NCBI GenBank assembly: GCA_947453725.1
Contig: CANGHH010000009.1
Span: 124,001-188,000 of the forward strand
Length of the DNA stretch: 64,000 nucleotides
Direction of reading: 5' to 3'
Source of the DNA: Betaproteobacteria bacterium
GTDB lineage: Bacteria; Pseudomonadota; Gammaproteobacteria; Burkholderiales; Burkholderiaceae_C
Shown: positions 8,601 through 17,404 of the stretch, piece by piece
Layout of the letters: each line of letters begins with the position of its first letter
Position numbering within the stretch: position 1 is the stretch's first letter
Notes under the pieces: model-generated
Seen by the model: only the letters and a program-made list of their open reading frames with translations
Told to the model about the DNA's origin: nothing
Databases searched by the model: none
Program-made: the position numbers and the translations under genes

Positions 8601-9515
8601 TCAGCCCGCCGTGAACGGCGCGTAGCGCTGCGTCGGCTTGGCGGCCTTGGCGTACAGCGGCTGCACCTTGGGCAGCTTGGCCTGGATGTCGCGGATGCGC
8701 GTCTGGCTGGCCGGGTGGGTGGACAGCCACTGCGGTGGCGCACCCCTGCTGGCGGCCAGCATCTTCTGCCACAGCTGGACGCCGGCGGCCGGGTCGTAGC
8801 CCGCGCGGGCGGCCAGGTCCATGCCGACGATGTCGGCTTCGGTCTCGTCGTCGCGGCTGAATTTCAGCTGGGCCAGCTGGCCCGCGCCTTGGGCCGCCAT
8901 GCGCCCCAGCTGGCCCAGGCCGAGCGCGGCCGAGCCGAGGTCGATCAGCCCGCGTGTGGCCATGCCCTTGCCCATCCGTTCGCGGGCGTGTTCGCGCAGC
9001 GCGTGCGCCATCTCGTGGCCCATGATGGCCGCCACCTCGTCGTCGTCGAGCCGCAGCTTCTTCAGGATGCCGCTGTAGAAGGCGATCTTGCCGCCGGGCA
9101 TGCAGAAGGCGTTGAGTTCCGGGCTGCCCAGCAGGTTGACCTCCCAGCGCCAGCGGCGGGCGCGCTCGTTCCAGGCCGGCGCGAAGGGAACGATGCGCTG
9201 CGCGATGGCGCGCAGTCGCAGCACCTGGGGGTGGTTCGGCGGGGCCAGCTGGCGTTGGGCGCCGGCTTCGCGCGTCAGCTGCAGGTACTGCTGCGCGGCC
9301 TGGCCTTCGACCTGTTCGGCCGGCACCAGCTGGGCCATGCGGCTGGTCCGGCCGACGTCGTCGCGCACGCCGGCGTCGCCGGCGCCCTGGGCCGCGGCCG
9401 GTCCGGCCCAGGCGGCCGCGCCGGCCGCCGCCAGCCAGCCGCCGAAGCGGCGGCGCTCACGCAGCGCGCACAGGCCGCAGGCGGCTGCGGGAATGGGACA
9501 TGTGGCGGGGTTCAT
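8601..9515 (-). CDS. M48-family metallopeptidase, exported
   Basis: Zinc metalloprotease, 304 residues from the ATG at 9515. A TTG at 9539 in frame is an alternative; neither has a strong ribosome site. An alanine-rich hydrophobic stretch at about residues 25-45 ending in AAAQG looks like a signal. The active site HEMAHALREH contains HExxH, and ESE-type third ligand region DDETEADIVGMDLAARAGYDP follows about 60 residues later. This layout matches BepA/LoiP-like periplasmic proteases that handle outer-membrane proteins. First gene of a three-gene hydrolase operon, divergent from a Crp/Fnr regulator. Confidence 0.88.
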   Translation of the reverse strand: MNPATCPIPAAACGLCALRERRRFGGWLAAAGAAAWAGPAAAQGAGDAGVRDDVGRTSRMAQLVPAEQVEGQAAQQYLQLTREAGAQRQLAPPNHPQVLRLRAIAQRIVPFAPAWNERARRWRWEVNLLGSPELNAFCMPGGKIAFYSGILKKLRLDDDEVAAIMGHEMAHALREHARERMGKGMATRGLIDLGSAALGLGQLGRMAAQGAGQLAQLKFSRDDETEADIVGMDLAARAGYDPAAGVQLWQKMLAASRGAPPQWLSTHPASQTRIRDIQAKLPKVQPLYAKAAKPTQRYAPFTAG

Positions 9516-9644
9516 CGGGCGATGGCAGGCGCGGGTCAAACGTGAATTTTAGGCACTCGGCGCACTGCCCCGGCCCTGGCGGGCGGCGCCCCCGCTGGCT
9601 AGAATCGTTACAAATTTTCCGGGCCTTGAGCAGTCCGCCCCGTG
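9516..9644. promoter_or_regulatory. Divergent control region between M48 protease and Crp/Fnr gene
   Basis: About 130 bases separate the two start codons. The end nearest the regulator is AT-rich for this genome and contains TAGAAT at 9599-9604 followed by TTACAAATTTT, a plausible plus-strand -10 region. No clear -35 hexamer can be seen at the correct distance. Confidence 0.35.
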
Positions 9645-10304
9645 ATGAGTCCTGTACCGCCACCAAGATTGGCCGACGACGGCCTTTCCGGCTTGCACCC
9701 TTCGCTTCGCGCGGTGGCCCTGCTCGGCGTGGTGCGGCGCTACCGCAAGGGCGCCTTGCTGTGGCAGGAAGGCGACCCGGGCGGCTCCTTGCTCTTCATC
9801 GTCAGCGGCCAGCTGCGCGCCTATTCGTCCAGCGACGAGGGGCAGGAATTCACCTTCGGCTACTACGGTCCTGGCGAATACCTCGGCGAGATGACCCTCG
9901 ACGGCGGGATGCGTTCGGCCAGCGTCGTCGTCGAAGCCGCCAGCGTCTGCCGCGTCGTCAGCCGGGCCACGCTGGAAGCCTGCATCGCGGAGGACCCCGC
10001 CATCACTTTCCTGCTGCTCAGCAAACTGGTGTTCCTGGTGCGCTCGCTGTCGGTGCGGGCCCGCAACCTGGCCCTGAACGACGCCTACGGTCGCCTGGTG
10101 CAGTTGCTGCTCGACGGCGCCGTGGTCCAGCTTGACGGCAGCCACTGGATGCCGCTGGCGCTGACCCAGACGCAGCTGGCGCAGCAGATCGGCTGCTCGC
10201 GCAGCATGGTCACCAAGCTGCTCGGTGACCTGACCAAGGGCGGCTACCTGCGCCAGGACCAGCGCCGCTGGCGCATCCTGCGGGCGCCGCCGCCGAAGTG
10301 GTGA
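9645..10304 (+). CDS. Crp/Fnr-family transcriptional regulator
   Basis: Cytoplasmic DNA-binding regulator of 219 residues. The cyclic-nucleotide-binding fold spans about residues 25-125 (GDPGGSLLFIVSGQLRAY, GPGEYLGEMTLDGG). A long dimer helix follows, then a winged helix with LTQTQLAQQIGCSRSMVTKLLGDL near residues 165-185. There is no N-terminal cysteine cluster, so it is not an oxygen-sensing Fnr. The phosphate-binding GE...R-S of true cAMP receptors is present only loosely (GEMTLDGGMRSAS). A GTG directly before the ATG is an alternative start. Target genes are unknown. Confidence 0.85.
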   Translation: MSPVPPPRLADDGLSGLHPSLRAVALLGVVRRYRKGALLWQEGDPGGSLLFIVSGQLRAYSSSDEGQEFTFGYYGPGEYLGEMTLDGGMRSASVVVEAASVCRVVSRATLEACIAEDPAITFLLLSKLVFLVRSLSVRARNLALNDAYGRLVQLLLDGAVVQLDGSHWMPLALTQTQLAQQIGCSRSMVTKLLGDLTKGGYLRQDQRRWRILRAPPPKW

Positions 10305-10329
10305 GCCGCCGGCGGACGGCACTGGCCGT

Positions 10330-10581
10330 TCAGCCCGGCAAGACCCGCCACGCCGCCACCGGCTGCGGGTAGTCCTTCAGGTCCTGCGGTGGCAGGGCCT
10401 GCTGTTCGAATCGGCCGGCCAGTTCGCGGTGCACGGCTTCGCAGACCCAGACCTCACCGGTCCCCGCCTGTTCGCCGTTCTCGGCCTGCTGCACGCGGTA
10501 GCCCTCGTGCAGCAGGCGCACGGTCAGCAACTTGCGGCTTTCGGGACGGTCGTCGACGACCAGCAGGCGTGTCGCGCTCAC
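10330..10581 (-). pseudogene. Receiver domain/class III cyclase fusion remnant
   Basis: Reading from the GTG at 10581, which overlaps the upstream stop as GTGA, the first 39 residues are the start of a response-regulator receiver domain (TRLLVVDDRPESRKLL, then VQQAENGEQ). Without a stop the reading frame then switches into GEVWVCEAVHRELAGRFEQQ and LKDYPQPVAAWRVL, which looks like the C-terminal tail of a class III adenylate or guanylate cyclase. The phospho-acceptor aspartate and the whole cyclase core are missing. At 83 residues this is best explained by an in-frame internal deletion of a receiver-cyclase gene. It might still be translated but should have neither activity. Confidence 0.6.
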
Positions 10582-10988
10582 TGGGCGTGGACGGCCGGGC
10601 TGGCAGCCAGCACCTGCTGCACGGCGGCAATCAGCCGCTGCGGCGTGATCGGCCTGGCCAGGAACAGCGCGAAGCCCGCGGCCCGCACGCGCTCGCGTTC
10701 CGACTGCGGCACCGACGCCGTGACGCAGATCACCGGCACCGCTGCCAGCGCCGGCTGCGTGCGCATCCACGTCAGCAGGCCATAGCCATGTTCACCGGGC
10801 ATCTCCAGGTCGAGCAGCACCACGTCGGGCGGCGTGGCCAGCAGCGCCACGCGGGCCGCCGCGGCGCCCTCGGACGTCACCGCCCGGTAGCCGTGGAAGG
10901 CCAGCACCGTGCGCAGGTGCTTGCGGTTGAGGAAATGGTCGTCGACGACATGGACGACGGCGGCGAGCGCCGGCAACAAGGCGTTCAT
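10578..10988 (-). CDS. Single-domain response regulator (CheY-like)
   Basis: A stand-alone receiver domain of 136 residues from the ATG at 10988, preceded by a GGAG about 9 bases upstream. Expected residues are present: VVHVVDDHF (acidic pair replaced by DD), phospho-acceptor Asp in DVVLLDLEMPGEHG near residue 60, Thr in ICVTAS, and the conserved lysine position altered (FLARPIT has Arg rather than Lys). The Lys to Arg change may weaken signalling. It is overlapped downstream by the receiver/cyclase remnant and upstream by the last codons of a kinase-like tail, which suggests a former kinase-regulator-cyclase operon. Confidence 0.8.
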   Translation of the reverse strand: MNALLPALAAVVHVVDDHFLNRKHLRTVLAFHGYRAVTSEGAAAARVALLATPPDVVLLDLEMPGEHGYGLLTWMRTQPALAAVPVICVTASVPQSERERVRAAGFALFLARPITPQRLIAAVQQVLAASPAVHAQ

Positions 10989-11283
10989 CGGAGGCTCCGG
11001 GGGATGTTGAAGCGGAAACAGGCACCGGCGTCGGGCGCGCTGCTCCACGTCGGCGACGATGGCCGTGGCGCCGGGTGCCGCAGGCGGGGTGGTGTCGACC
11101 AGGTCGACGGTCTTGCCGGCCCGCTGCGATCCGGGGATGGACTTCAGCCAGGCATCGGCGATCTCGCTGAAATGCAGCACGTGCAGCTCGGCCGGCTTGG
11201 CCACGGCCGAGCCGTCGTCGATCAGGCTGCGGCCTGGATGTGCGCCGGGTCCAGGCGGTTTTCGGACTTGTGCCCGATGACGA
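10985..11283 (-). pseudogene. Degenerate region with histidine-kinase tail remnant
   Basis: No intact gene fits these roughly 300 bases. The last 60 bases (11044-10985) read SSAPDAGACFRFNIPRSLR and then stop, the typical end of a histidine-kinase ATPase domain, and the stop overlaps the response-regulator ATG (ATGA). Before it, in another frame, lies LIDDGSAVAKPAELHVLHFS and about 45 more non-repetitive residues with no family I recognise. From the ATG at 11299 a 25-residue peptide (MAASVIVIGHKSENRLDPAH...) runs in yet another frame to a stop at 11222. Fragments in three frames point to deletion and frameshift decay. Confidence 0.45.
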
Positions 11284-12015
11284 TCACGCTCGCCGCCATG
11301 TCCTGGGTTCTGCTGGTCGGGATGGGGTATCGGCGGGGTCTGGGGACGGTGCCGGCACCACGCCCAGCATCGGCGGCAGCCCGGCCACGCGGTCCAGCAG
11401 CTGGCGGATGCTGCGTGCACCGGTCTTCAGCCGCAGTTGGCTGATCTGCGTGCGCACCGTCGACAGGGCCACGTACTTGGCGCGCGCCACGGCGCTCGGC
11501 GACAGCCCTTCCAGCAGGGCTTCGAGCACCGCGGTCTCGGCGCCGGTCAGGCCGTGCTGGCGGGCGTAGCACTGCACCGCCAGGTCCTGCTTGCGGCTGG
11601 GCTGTTCCAGCGACACCAGGGCCGCGCCGCCGCCTTCGCCGTCGATCGGCAGCACGGCCACGCTGGCGCGGTTGCTGCCCTGCCCCAGGTTCAGCAGCTG
11701 GCGCATGTCGCGTTGCATTGCAGCCTGCAGCGCGTCGCACAGGCTCTGCGCGTCGTCGGGGTTGCGCGCCCGCAGGCGGCCGTGGCCGATCTCCAGCGGG
11801 TGGCTGTCGTCCAGCGTCTGGCTGGCCAGGCGGTTGGCGTGCAGCACGCGGCCACCGGTGCCGACCAGCAGCATGCCGCGGCCGACGTGATCCAGCGAAC
11901 GCAGGAGGCGGACTGCCAGCTCGGCGCCCGGCGCAGCCTCGGTCTTCGCGTGCCCTGGCCGGGGATGGCAGGCGGCGGGTGGTTCGGCTGCGCAGGGCAG
12001 CTTGGACGGCAACAT
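11284..12015 (-). CDS. LuxR-type regulator with PAS-like sensor
   Basis: Transcription regulator of 243 residues from the ATG at 12015, which has AGGGGAA about 9 bases upstream; the frame stays open further upstream but without support. A PAS-like region covers roughly residues 35-135 (GRGMLLVGTGGRVLHANRLA is typical of the N-terminal PAS strand). The C-terminal HTH follows the LuxR/GerE pattern: LTGAETAVLEALLEGLSPSA, then VALSTVRTQISQLRLKTGAR. It is oriented away from the KdpDE-like genes. Ligand and targets unknown. Confidence 0.82.
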   Translation of the reverse strand: MLPSKLPCAAEPPAACHPRPGHAKTEAAPGAELAVRLLRSLDHVGRGMLLVGTGGRVLHANRLASQTLDDSHPLEIGHGRLRARNPDDAQSLCDALQAAMQRDMRQLLNLGQGSNRASVAVLPIDGEGGGAALVSLEQPSRKQDLAVQCYARQHGLTGAETAVLEALLEGLSPSAVARAKYVALSTVRTQISQLRLKTGARSIRQLLDRVAGLPPMLGVVPAPSPDPADTPSRPAEPRTWRRA

Positions 12016-12124
12016 GGATCGGTTCCCCTGGCTTGTTCTGGACGGCGTGCAGGCCTCGTCACTTGATGTAACAACCTTAGCGGCGCCGACCGCGCCCGCC
12101 CTGTCACTGCGAAGCAATACCAAA

Positions 12125-12136
12125 GTCAATATTGAC
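12125..12136. promoter_or_regulatory. Perfect palindrome GTCAATATTGAC in divergent region
   Basis: A 12-base perfect palindrome, AT-rich against a GC-rich background, in the 205-base gap between the LuxR-type gene and the histidine-kinase gene (12016-12220). It could be an operator for the LuxR-type or the KdpE-like regulator. Function is inferred from position only. Confidence 0.35.
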
Positions 12137-12220
12137 ACCCGCTGCGCGACCGTCAGGCGCCGAAAGCGCCGCCGCCAACGCCACCCCCCCGCGCCGATCG
12201 GCAAGGTAAGCTCGTGCGGC

Positions 12221-13576
12221 ATGAACCCCGCAAGCCTGCTGCCCTGGTTGCTGGCCGGCGCCCTGCTGGGTGGCGGCAGCGGGCTGGCCTGGACGCTGCT
12301 GCGGCTGCGCCGCGAGGTCCGTCGAGCGCTGCGCCTGGCGCGCCGGGCCGACGCCTTGCGTGCCCTCAGCGAGGTGCTGCGCGACGCCGACGACCCGCTG
12401 CAGCAGGCCGGCCACCTGCAGCAGGCGCTGCTGGCGCTGGCCGAACCCGGGGCCGCCGCGACCGCGCAGGCCACGCTGCTCCTGCTGAAGGACGCGCTGC
12501 CGCCGCTCAACGACGAGCAGGCCGTGCTGCGGCTGGGCCCGCCGCTGGCCGATGCCGATGTGCAGGACGGCCTGTGGTTGTGCCTGCGCGAAGGCCTGGC
12601 CTTTGGCCCGGGCACCGGCCGCCACGAACAGCAGGGCGCCTGGTACCTGCCGCTGCACAGCCGCGGCGGGCGCAGCGCCAGCGCCGGTGCCGCCTGCCTG
12701 GCGCTGGGCGAACTGCCGCCCGACGAGCAGGACGCGCAGGACCTGCGCCGCCACGCCCAGGCGCTGTGCGACCAGATGGGGCAGGCGCTGCAGCGCGCGC
12801 AGGGCACCCGCGCCACGCGCCAGGCGCGCGAGGAGGCGCAGGCCCACAAACTGCGCAACACCCTGCTGGCCGCGATCTCGCACGACTACCGCACGCCGCT
12901 GGCCACCATCCTGGGCGCGGCCTCGGTGCTCGAAGCCCAGGCCGACCAGCTGTCCACCGCGCAGCGCCGGCGGCTGGCCGCCAGCATCGCGGCCGAAGCC
13001 GACCAGCTCGGCCGGCTGACCGACAACGCGCTGCAACTGGCGCGGCTGGACGCGCCCGGCCTGGGCTTGCGCCTGGACTGGGAATCGGCCGAGGAACTGG
13101 TCGGCGCCGTGCTGCGCCGGCTGCGCGCCCGCGACCCGGGGCGCCGCGTCAGGGCCCGCGTGGAAGCCGGCCTGCCGCTGCTGCGCTGCGACGCCGTGCT
13201 GCTGGTGCAACTGCTGGACAACCTGCTCGACAACGCGCTGAAGCACGGCGGTGAGGACACGCTGGTCGAGGTCCGCGTCTGGCAGCGCCAGGACGGCGTG
13301 GTGCTGGCGGTGCGCGACCGGGGCCCGGGCGTGCCGCCGGCCTGGCGCGAACGGATCTTCGAGGTCTTCCAGCGCGGCGACGCTGCCGGCTGCCGGGGCG
13401 CCGGCGTCGGCCTGGCCGTCTGTCGCGCCATCGCGCAGGCGCACGGCGGTGAACTGGCCTACCGCGCACGCGGCCATGGCGGCGCCAGCTTCGAATGCCG
13501 CTTGCCGTTGGTCGAGCAGCCGCCGGCCAGCGGCGCCGCCGTCGAGCCGGTCGCCGACGGCGTGGCGGCGCGATGA
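12221..13576 (+). CDS. Sensor histidine kinase (KdpD C-terminal-like)
   Basis: Membrane-anchored sensor kinase of 451 residues from the ATG at 12221. One hydrophobic segment lies at about residues 5-27, followed by a soluble GAF-like region (about 55-185). The HisKA phospho-acceptor is His221 in AISHDYRTPLATILGA, the form seen in KdpD kinases. The ATPase core has N box LLDNLLDNALKHG, VRDRGPGVP and GAGVGLAVCRAIAQAHGG. It lacks the large KdpD N-terminal and universal-stress domains. The stop overlaps the response-regulator ATG, so the two are co-translated, and kup follows: a potassium-related signal is likely but inferred. Confidence 0.86.
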   Translation: MNPASLLPWLLAGALLGGGSGLAWTLLRLRREVRRALRLARRADALRALSEVLRDADDPLQQAGHLQQALLALAEPGAAATAQATLLLLKDALPPLNDEQAVLRLGPPLADADVQDGLWLCLREGLAFGPGTGRHEQQGAWYLPLHSRGGRSASAGAACLALGELPPDEQDAQDLRRHAQALCDQMGQALQRAQGTRATRQAREEAQAHKLRNTLLAAISHDYRTPLATILGAASVLEAQADQLSTAQRRRLAASIAAEADQLGRLTDNALQLARLDAPGLGLRLDWESAEELVGAVLRRLRARDPGRRVRARVEAGLPLLRCDAVLLVQLLDNLLDNALKHGGEDTLVEVRVWQRQDGVVLAVRDRGPGVPPAWRERIFEVFQRGDAAGCRGAGVGLAVCRAIAQAHGGELAYRARGHGGASFECRLPLVEQPPASGAAVEPVADGVAAR

Positions 13577-14310
13577 AGCTGACCGTGCTGCTGGTGGAAG
13601 ACGACCGCGAATTGCGCGCCACGCTGCGCGCCGGGCTGGACGTCGAGGGCTACCAGGTGCTGGCCGCCGCCAGCCTGGCCGATGCGCTGGCGCTATGGAC
13701 CCACGCGGCGGCCAGCGGGCCGGCCATTGCGCTGGTGCTGCTCGACCTGGGCCTGCCCGATGGCGACGGCCAGCGCCTGCTCGAACGCGTGCGCCGCGAG
13801 CAGGCCACGCCGGTGCTGGTGCTGTCGGCGCGCGACGGCGACGGTCAGAAGATCGACCTGCTGGACGCCGGTGCCGACGACTACCTGGTCAAGCCTTTCA
13901 GCCTCGGCGAGCTGCTGGCCCGCATGCGCGTCGCGCTGCGCCGTCGCGGCCTGGCCCTGCTGCCGGCCGTCACGCACTATGTCCGGGCCGGGCTGCTCGT
14001 CGACCTGGCCGCTCACCGCGTGGTGCGGCACGGTCAGGCGGTGCACCTGACGCCGACCGAATTCAAGCTGCTGGCGCGGCTGGTGCGCAGCGCCGGCCAG
14101 GTGGTCACCCACCGCACCCTGCTGGCCGAGGTCTGGGGTCCCGAGTACACCGCGCACACCCACTACCTGCGCCTGTACATGGGCCAGTTGCGGGCCAAGC
14201 TCGAAGCCGAGCCGGCCGACCCGCAGACGCTGCTGACCGAGCCCGGCGTCGGCTACCGGGTGGCCGAGGCCGACAGCGACACCGATCGAGGCCTCCATAT
14301 GCCTTCCTGA
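13573..14310 (+). CDS. Response regulator, OmpR/KdpE type
   Basis: DNA-binding response regulator of 245 residues. The receiver domain (1-125) shows LLVEDDREL, phospho-acceptor Asp in [13 protein letters not shown] near residue 60, and the conserved Lys in [13 protein letters not shown]. The C-terminal winged helix (about 150-235) has [13 protein letters not shown] and [16 protein letters not shown], the latter typical of KdpE. It is translationally coupled to the kinase gene by ATGA and lies 49 bases before kup, which it probably controls. Confidence 0.9.
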   Translation: MKLTVLLVEDDRELRATLRAGLDVEGYQVLAAASLADALALWTHAAASGPAIALVLLDLGLPDGDGQRLLERVRREQATPVLVLSARDGDGQKIDLLDAGADDYLVKPFSLGELLARMRVALRRRGLALLPAVTHYVRAGLLVDLAAHRVVRHGQAVHLTPTEFKLLARLVRSAGQVVTHRTLLAEVWGPEYTAHTHYLRLYMGQLRAKLEAEPADPQTLLTEPGVGYRVAEADSDTDRGLHMPS

Positions 14311-14359
14311 TGCGTCCCGCGGCATCGTCCAGGCTTCGACACCCCACGGCCACCTTGCC

Positions 14360-16267
14360 ATGAGCACCAACCCAACCGACACCCCGCGCCCGGCCGCCCA
14401 TCCGGCGCGCCAGGGCCTGGCCGGCCTGACCCTGGCCGCCATCGGCGTCGTTTACGGCGACATCGGCACCAGCCCGCTGTACACGGTCAAGGAGATCTTT
14501 CTGCCGGCCACGGGTGTGGCGCTGAACGCACACAACCTGGTCGGCGCGGTGTCGGTCATCTTCTGGGCGCTGATGCTGGTGGTCACGCTGAAGTACGTGC
14601 TGCTGATCTTGCGCGCCGACAACCACGGCGAAGGCGGCGGCCTGGCGCTGACCGCGCTGGCCGCGCGCGCCGTGCAGGACCGGCCTGCGCTGCACCGGGC
14701 CCTGCTGCTGCTGGGCGTGTTCGGCGCCACGCTGTTCTACGGCGACAGCGTGATCACGCCGGCGATCTCGGTGCTGGGCGCGATGGAGGGCCTGGAGATC
14801 GCCACGCCGGCGCTGAAGCCCTTCGTGGTGCCGGTCTCGGTGGCGATCATCGTCGGGCTGTTCATGGTCCAGCGCCTGGGCACCGGCTTCGTCGGCAAAT
14901 TCTTCGGGCCGGTGATCGTGCTGTGGTTCGGCACCCTGGCCGTCACCGGCGTGGTGCAGATCGCGCAGGCGCCGGCCATCCTGGCGGCGCTCAACCCGGT
15001 TCACGCCTGGGACTTCCTGGCCGGGCGCGGCTGGCATCTGTTCGCGGCGGTCGGCGCGCTGGTCCTGGCATTGACCGGCGCCGAGGCGCTGTACGCCGAC
15101 ATGGGCCACTTCGGCCGCAAGCCCATCCAGCTGGCCTGGACCGCGCTGGTGTTGCCCGCGCTGACCCTGAACTACATGGGCCAGGGCGCCTTGCTGATGC
15201 GCGACCCGGCGGCCATCGAGAACCCCTTCTACCGCCTGTTCCCGCAGGCCGGGCTGATCCCGGCGCTGGTGCTGGCCACGCTGGCCGCCATCATCGCCTC
15301 GCAGGCCGTGATCTCGGGCGCCTATTCGATGACCAAGCAGGCCATCCAGCTCGGCTTCCTGCCGCGGATGGCGGTGCGCTACACCTCGGCGGCCGAGGCC
15401 GGGCAGATCTACGTGCCGGCCGTCAACTGGCTGCTGCTGGCCGGCGTGGTGGCCGCGGTGCTGGGCTTCGGCAGCAGCACGGCGCTGGCCGCCGCCTACG
15501 GCATCGCGGTGACGCTGACGATGATGATCACCACCGTGCTGACCTGGTTCGTGATCCGCGACGGCTGGAAGCTCAACCCGCTGCTGGCCGGCGCGGCGAC
15601 GCTGTTCTTCCTCTGTGTCGACGCCCTGCTGGTCGCTGGCTGCGCGGTGAAGTTCTTCGACGGCGGCTGGTTTCCGCTGGCCCTGGGTCTGCTGCTCTTC
15701 GTCGTGATGAGCACCTGGTCGCGCGGCCGCGCGCTGCTGGTCGACAGCATCCACAGCGAAGGGCTGGCGTTGCGGCCCTTCATCGAGAGCCTGCACGGCG
15801 AGCACATCCACCGCGTGGCGCGCACCGCGGTCTACGCGGTGGCCAACCCCGGCACCGTGCCGCAGGCGCTGCTGCACAACCTGAAGCACAACCAGGTGCT
15901 GCACGAGACCAACGTGATCCTCACCGTGCTGTTCACCGACGTGCCCTTCGTGGCCGCCACCGAACGCCTGGTGGTGCAGCAGCTGGCCCCGGGCTTCTGG
16001 CGCGCGACGCTGCGCTTCGGCTTCATGGACACGCCCGACGTGCCGCTGGCGCTGGCCGCCGCCGAGCGCCTGGGCCTGCGCATCCCGGTCTTCGAGACCA
16101 GCTATTTCCTGAGCCGCGAAACGGTGGTGCCGACGGCCGGCGGCGGCATGGCGCACTGGCGCGAAATGCTGTTCGCGACGATGAGCCGCAATGCCGGCGG
16201 CATCCCGGAATTCTTCAGGCTGCCCGACAACGCCGTCGTCGAGCTGGGCACCCGCGTGCAGATCTGA
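14360..16267 (+). CDS. kup: Low-affinity potassium transporter Kup
   Basis: Proton-coupled K+ uptake protein of the KUP/HAK family, 635 residues, with about twelve membrane helices in residues 20-440 and a cytoplasmic C-terminal domain. The family signature [19 protein letters not shown] occurs near residue 30; [19 protein letters not shown] and [16 protein letters not shown] follow. Length equals that of known bacterial Kup. It is the third gene after the KdpDE-like pair and ends at a strong hairpin, so the three may form one transcript controlled by its own two-component system. Confidence 0.95.
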   Translation: MSTNPTDTPRPAAHPARQGLAGLTLAAIGVVYGDIGTSPLYTVKEIFLPATGVALNAHNLVGAVSVIFWALMLVVTLKYVLLILRADNHGEGGGLALTALAARAVQDRPALHRALLLLGVFGATLFYGDSVITPAISVLGAMEGLEIATPALKPFVVPVSVAIIVGLFMVQRLGTGFVGKFFGPVIVLWFGTLAVTGVVQIAQAPAILAALNPVHAWDFLAGRGWHLFAAVGALVLALTGAEALYADMGHFGRKPIQLAWTALVLPALTLNYMGQGALLMRDPAAIENPFYRLFPQAGLIPALVLATLAAIIASQAVISGAYSMTKQAIQLGFLPRMAVRYTSAAEAGQIYVPAVNWLLLAGVVAAVLGFGSSTALAAAYGIAVTLTMMITTVLTWFVIRDGWKLNPLLAGAATLFFLCVDALLVAGCAVKFFDGGWFPLALGLLLFVVMSTWSRGRALLVDSIHSEGLALRPFIESLHGEHIHRVARTAVYAVANPGTVPQALLHNLKHNQVLHETNVILTVLFTDVPFVAATERLVVQQLAPGFWRATLRFGFMDTPDVPLALAAAERLGLRIPVFETSYFLSRETVVPTAGGGMAHWREMLFATMSRNAGGIPEFFRLPDNAVVELGTRVQI

Positions 16268-16272
16268 AATCG

Positions 16273-16292
16273 GCACGGCGGGCGCGCCGTGC
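16273..16292. terminator. Bidirectional hairpin between convergent kup and decarboxylase genes
   Basis: GCACGGCG and CGCCGTGC form a perfect 8-base stem with a 4-base loop in the 39-base gap between the two stop codons. No long T-run follows, but its place between convergent genes suggests a shared terminator. Confidence 0.55.
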
Positions 16293-16306
16293 GCAGCCGG
16301 CTTGTT

Positions 16307-17383
16307 TCAGGCCTTGATCTTGAACAGCGTCTCGGCGTTGGTCTGGAAGAAGCGCTTCTTGTCTTCGGCCGACAGCGCCATGTTGTCCATCATGCCGACC
16401 TCGTCGACCGCGTGCTGGTAGGGGTAGTCCATCGCGTAGAGCACGCGGTCCATGCCCATGAAGTCCTGCGTGAACTTGACCGCCGGTTCCCAGGCCACGC
16501 CGCTGTTGGTGACATAGAAGTGCTGCTTGAGGTAGTCGCTGGGCTGCATGCGGATCGGCTTGACGCTGGCGTAGCGCTGGCTCTTGACCGTGGCGCGGTG
16601 CATGTAGTCGAGCCGGTAGGCCCAGAAGGGCAGGGCTTCGCCCATGTGGCCGATGACCATGCGCAGCTTCGGGAAGCGGTCGAACACCCCGGCCGTGATG
16701 ATGCGCAGCGCGTGCAGGCCGGTCTCGACGCCGAAGCCGTAGACCGCGCCGTCCAGACCGGCTTCCTGAAAAGGCTGCAGCATGTTGGCCGGCAGCGAAT
16801 TCGGGTGCAGGTAGATCGGCGCGTCGTTGGCCTCGGCGGCGGCGAAGATGTCCCAGAACTTGGGGTCGGACAGGTACTCGCCCTGGGTGTGCGAGTTGAT
16901 GATCACCGAATGGATGCCGAGCTGGGTGACGCCGCGCTCGATCTCCTTGGCCGCCGCCACCGGGTCTTGCGGCGCCACCGCCAGCATGCCGGCCAGCCGC
17001 GTCGGGTGGCGCCGGATCGCATCGGCGAGGAAGTCGTTGGCGATGCGCGCGAAGCTGACCGCGGTGGCGGTGTCCATGAACTGCACGCCGGGCGAGGTCA
17101 GCGCCAGCACCTGCATCGCGATGCCGGCTTCGTCCATGTGCTGCAGGCGCAGCGCGTCGAGGTCGGTCAGGCAACGCATGATGTGCTGCGCGCGGTCGCT
17201 CGGGCTGCTCATGTAGAAGCCCATCAGACCCTTGAAGCCGGGGTCGACGTCGGGCGCATCGAACATGCGGCGGTAGATGTCGAGCATCTCCGGCGGCGCG
17301 AAGGCCTCTTCGGTCGCGATGCGCTTGTAGGGTACGGCCGCCGGGCGGCGGGTCGAGGCGGGGTCGGGCAGTTGCATGTGCAT
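16307..17383 (-). CDS. LigW-like aromatic-acid decarboxylase (amidohydrolase family)
   Basis: Metal-dependent nonoxidative decarboxylase of 358 residues, in the group of 5-carboxyvanillate and gamma-resorcylate decarboxylases. Typical segments: YKRIATEEAF near residue 20 (metal-ligand Glu), LTSPGVQFMD, INSHTQGEYL, IYLHPNS (ligand His), GFGVETGLHALR, VIGHMGEALPFWAYRLDYMH, and VLYAMDYPYQH (ligand Asp). From memory, these match LigW of sphingomonads more closely than other amidohydrolases. No signal peptide, so cytoplasmic. Last gene of the ten-gene aromatic operon, 21 bases after a cytochrome gene. It probably removes a ring carboxyl from a hydroxylated aromatic acid; the true substrate is not known. 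Confidence 0.82.
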   Translation of the reverse strand: MHMQLPDPASTRRPAAVPYKRIATEEAFAPPEMLDIYRRMFDAPDVDPGFKGLMGFYMSSPSDRAQHIMRCLTDLDALRLQHMDEAGIAMQVLALTSPGVQFMDTATAVSFARIANDFLADAIRRHPTRLAGMLAVAPQDPVAAAKEIERGVTQLGIHSVIINSHTQGEYLSDPKFWDIFAAAEANDAPIYLHPNSLPANMLQPFQEAGLDGAVYGFGVETGLHALRIITAGVFDRFPKLRMVIGHMGEALPFWAYRLDYMHRATVKSQRYASVKPIRMQPSDYLKQHFYVTNSGVAWEPAVKFTQDFMGMDRVLYAMDYPYQHAVDEVGMMDNMALSAEDKKRFFQTNAETLFKIKA

Positions 17384-17404
17384 GGCGTGTAGGGCGCTTG
17401 AGGC

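Noticed and set aside
12016..12861. N-terminal extension of the LuxR-type protein
   Set aside because: The frame stays open upstream, but it crosses the histidine-kinase gene and the sequence is low complexity; the ATG at 12015 has a good ribosome site.
14105..16276. Long minus-strand frame of about 720 codons
   Set aside because: Antisense to kup; translation rich in His, Gln and Arg with no family pattern.
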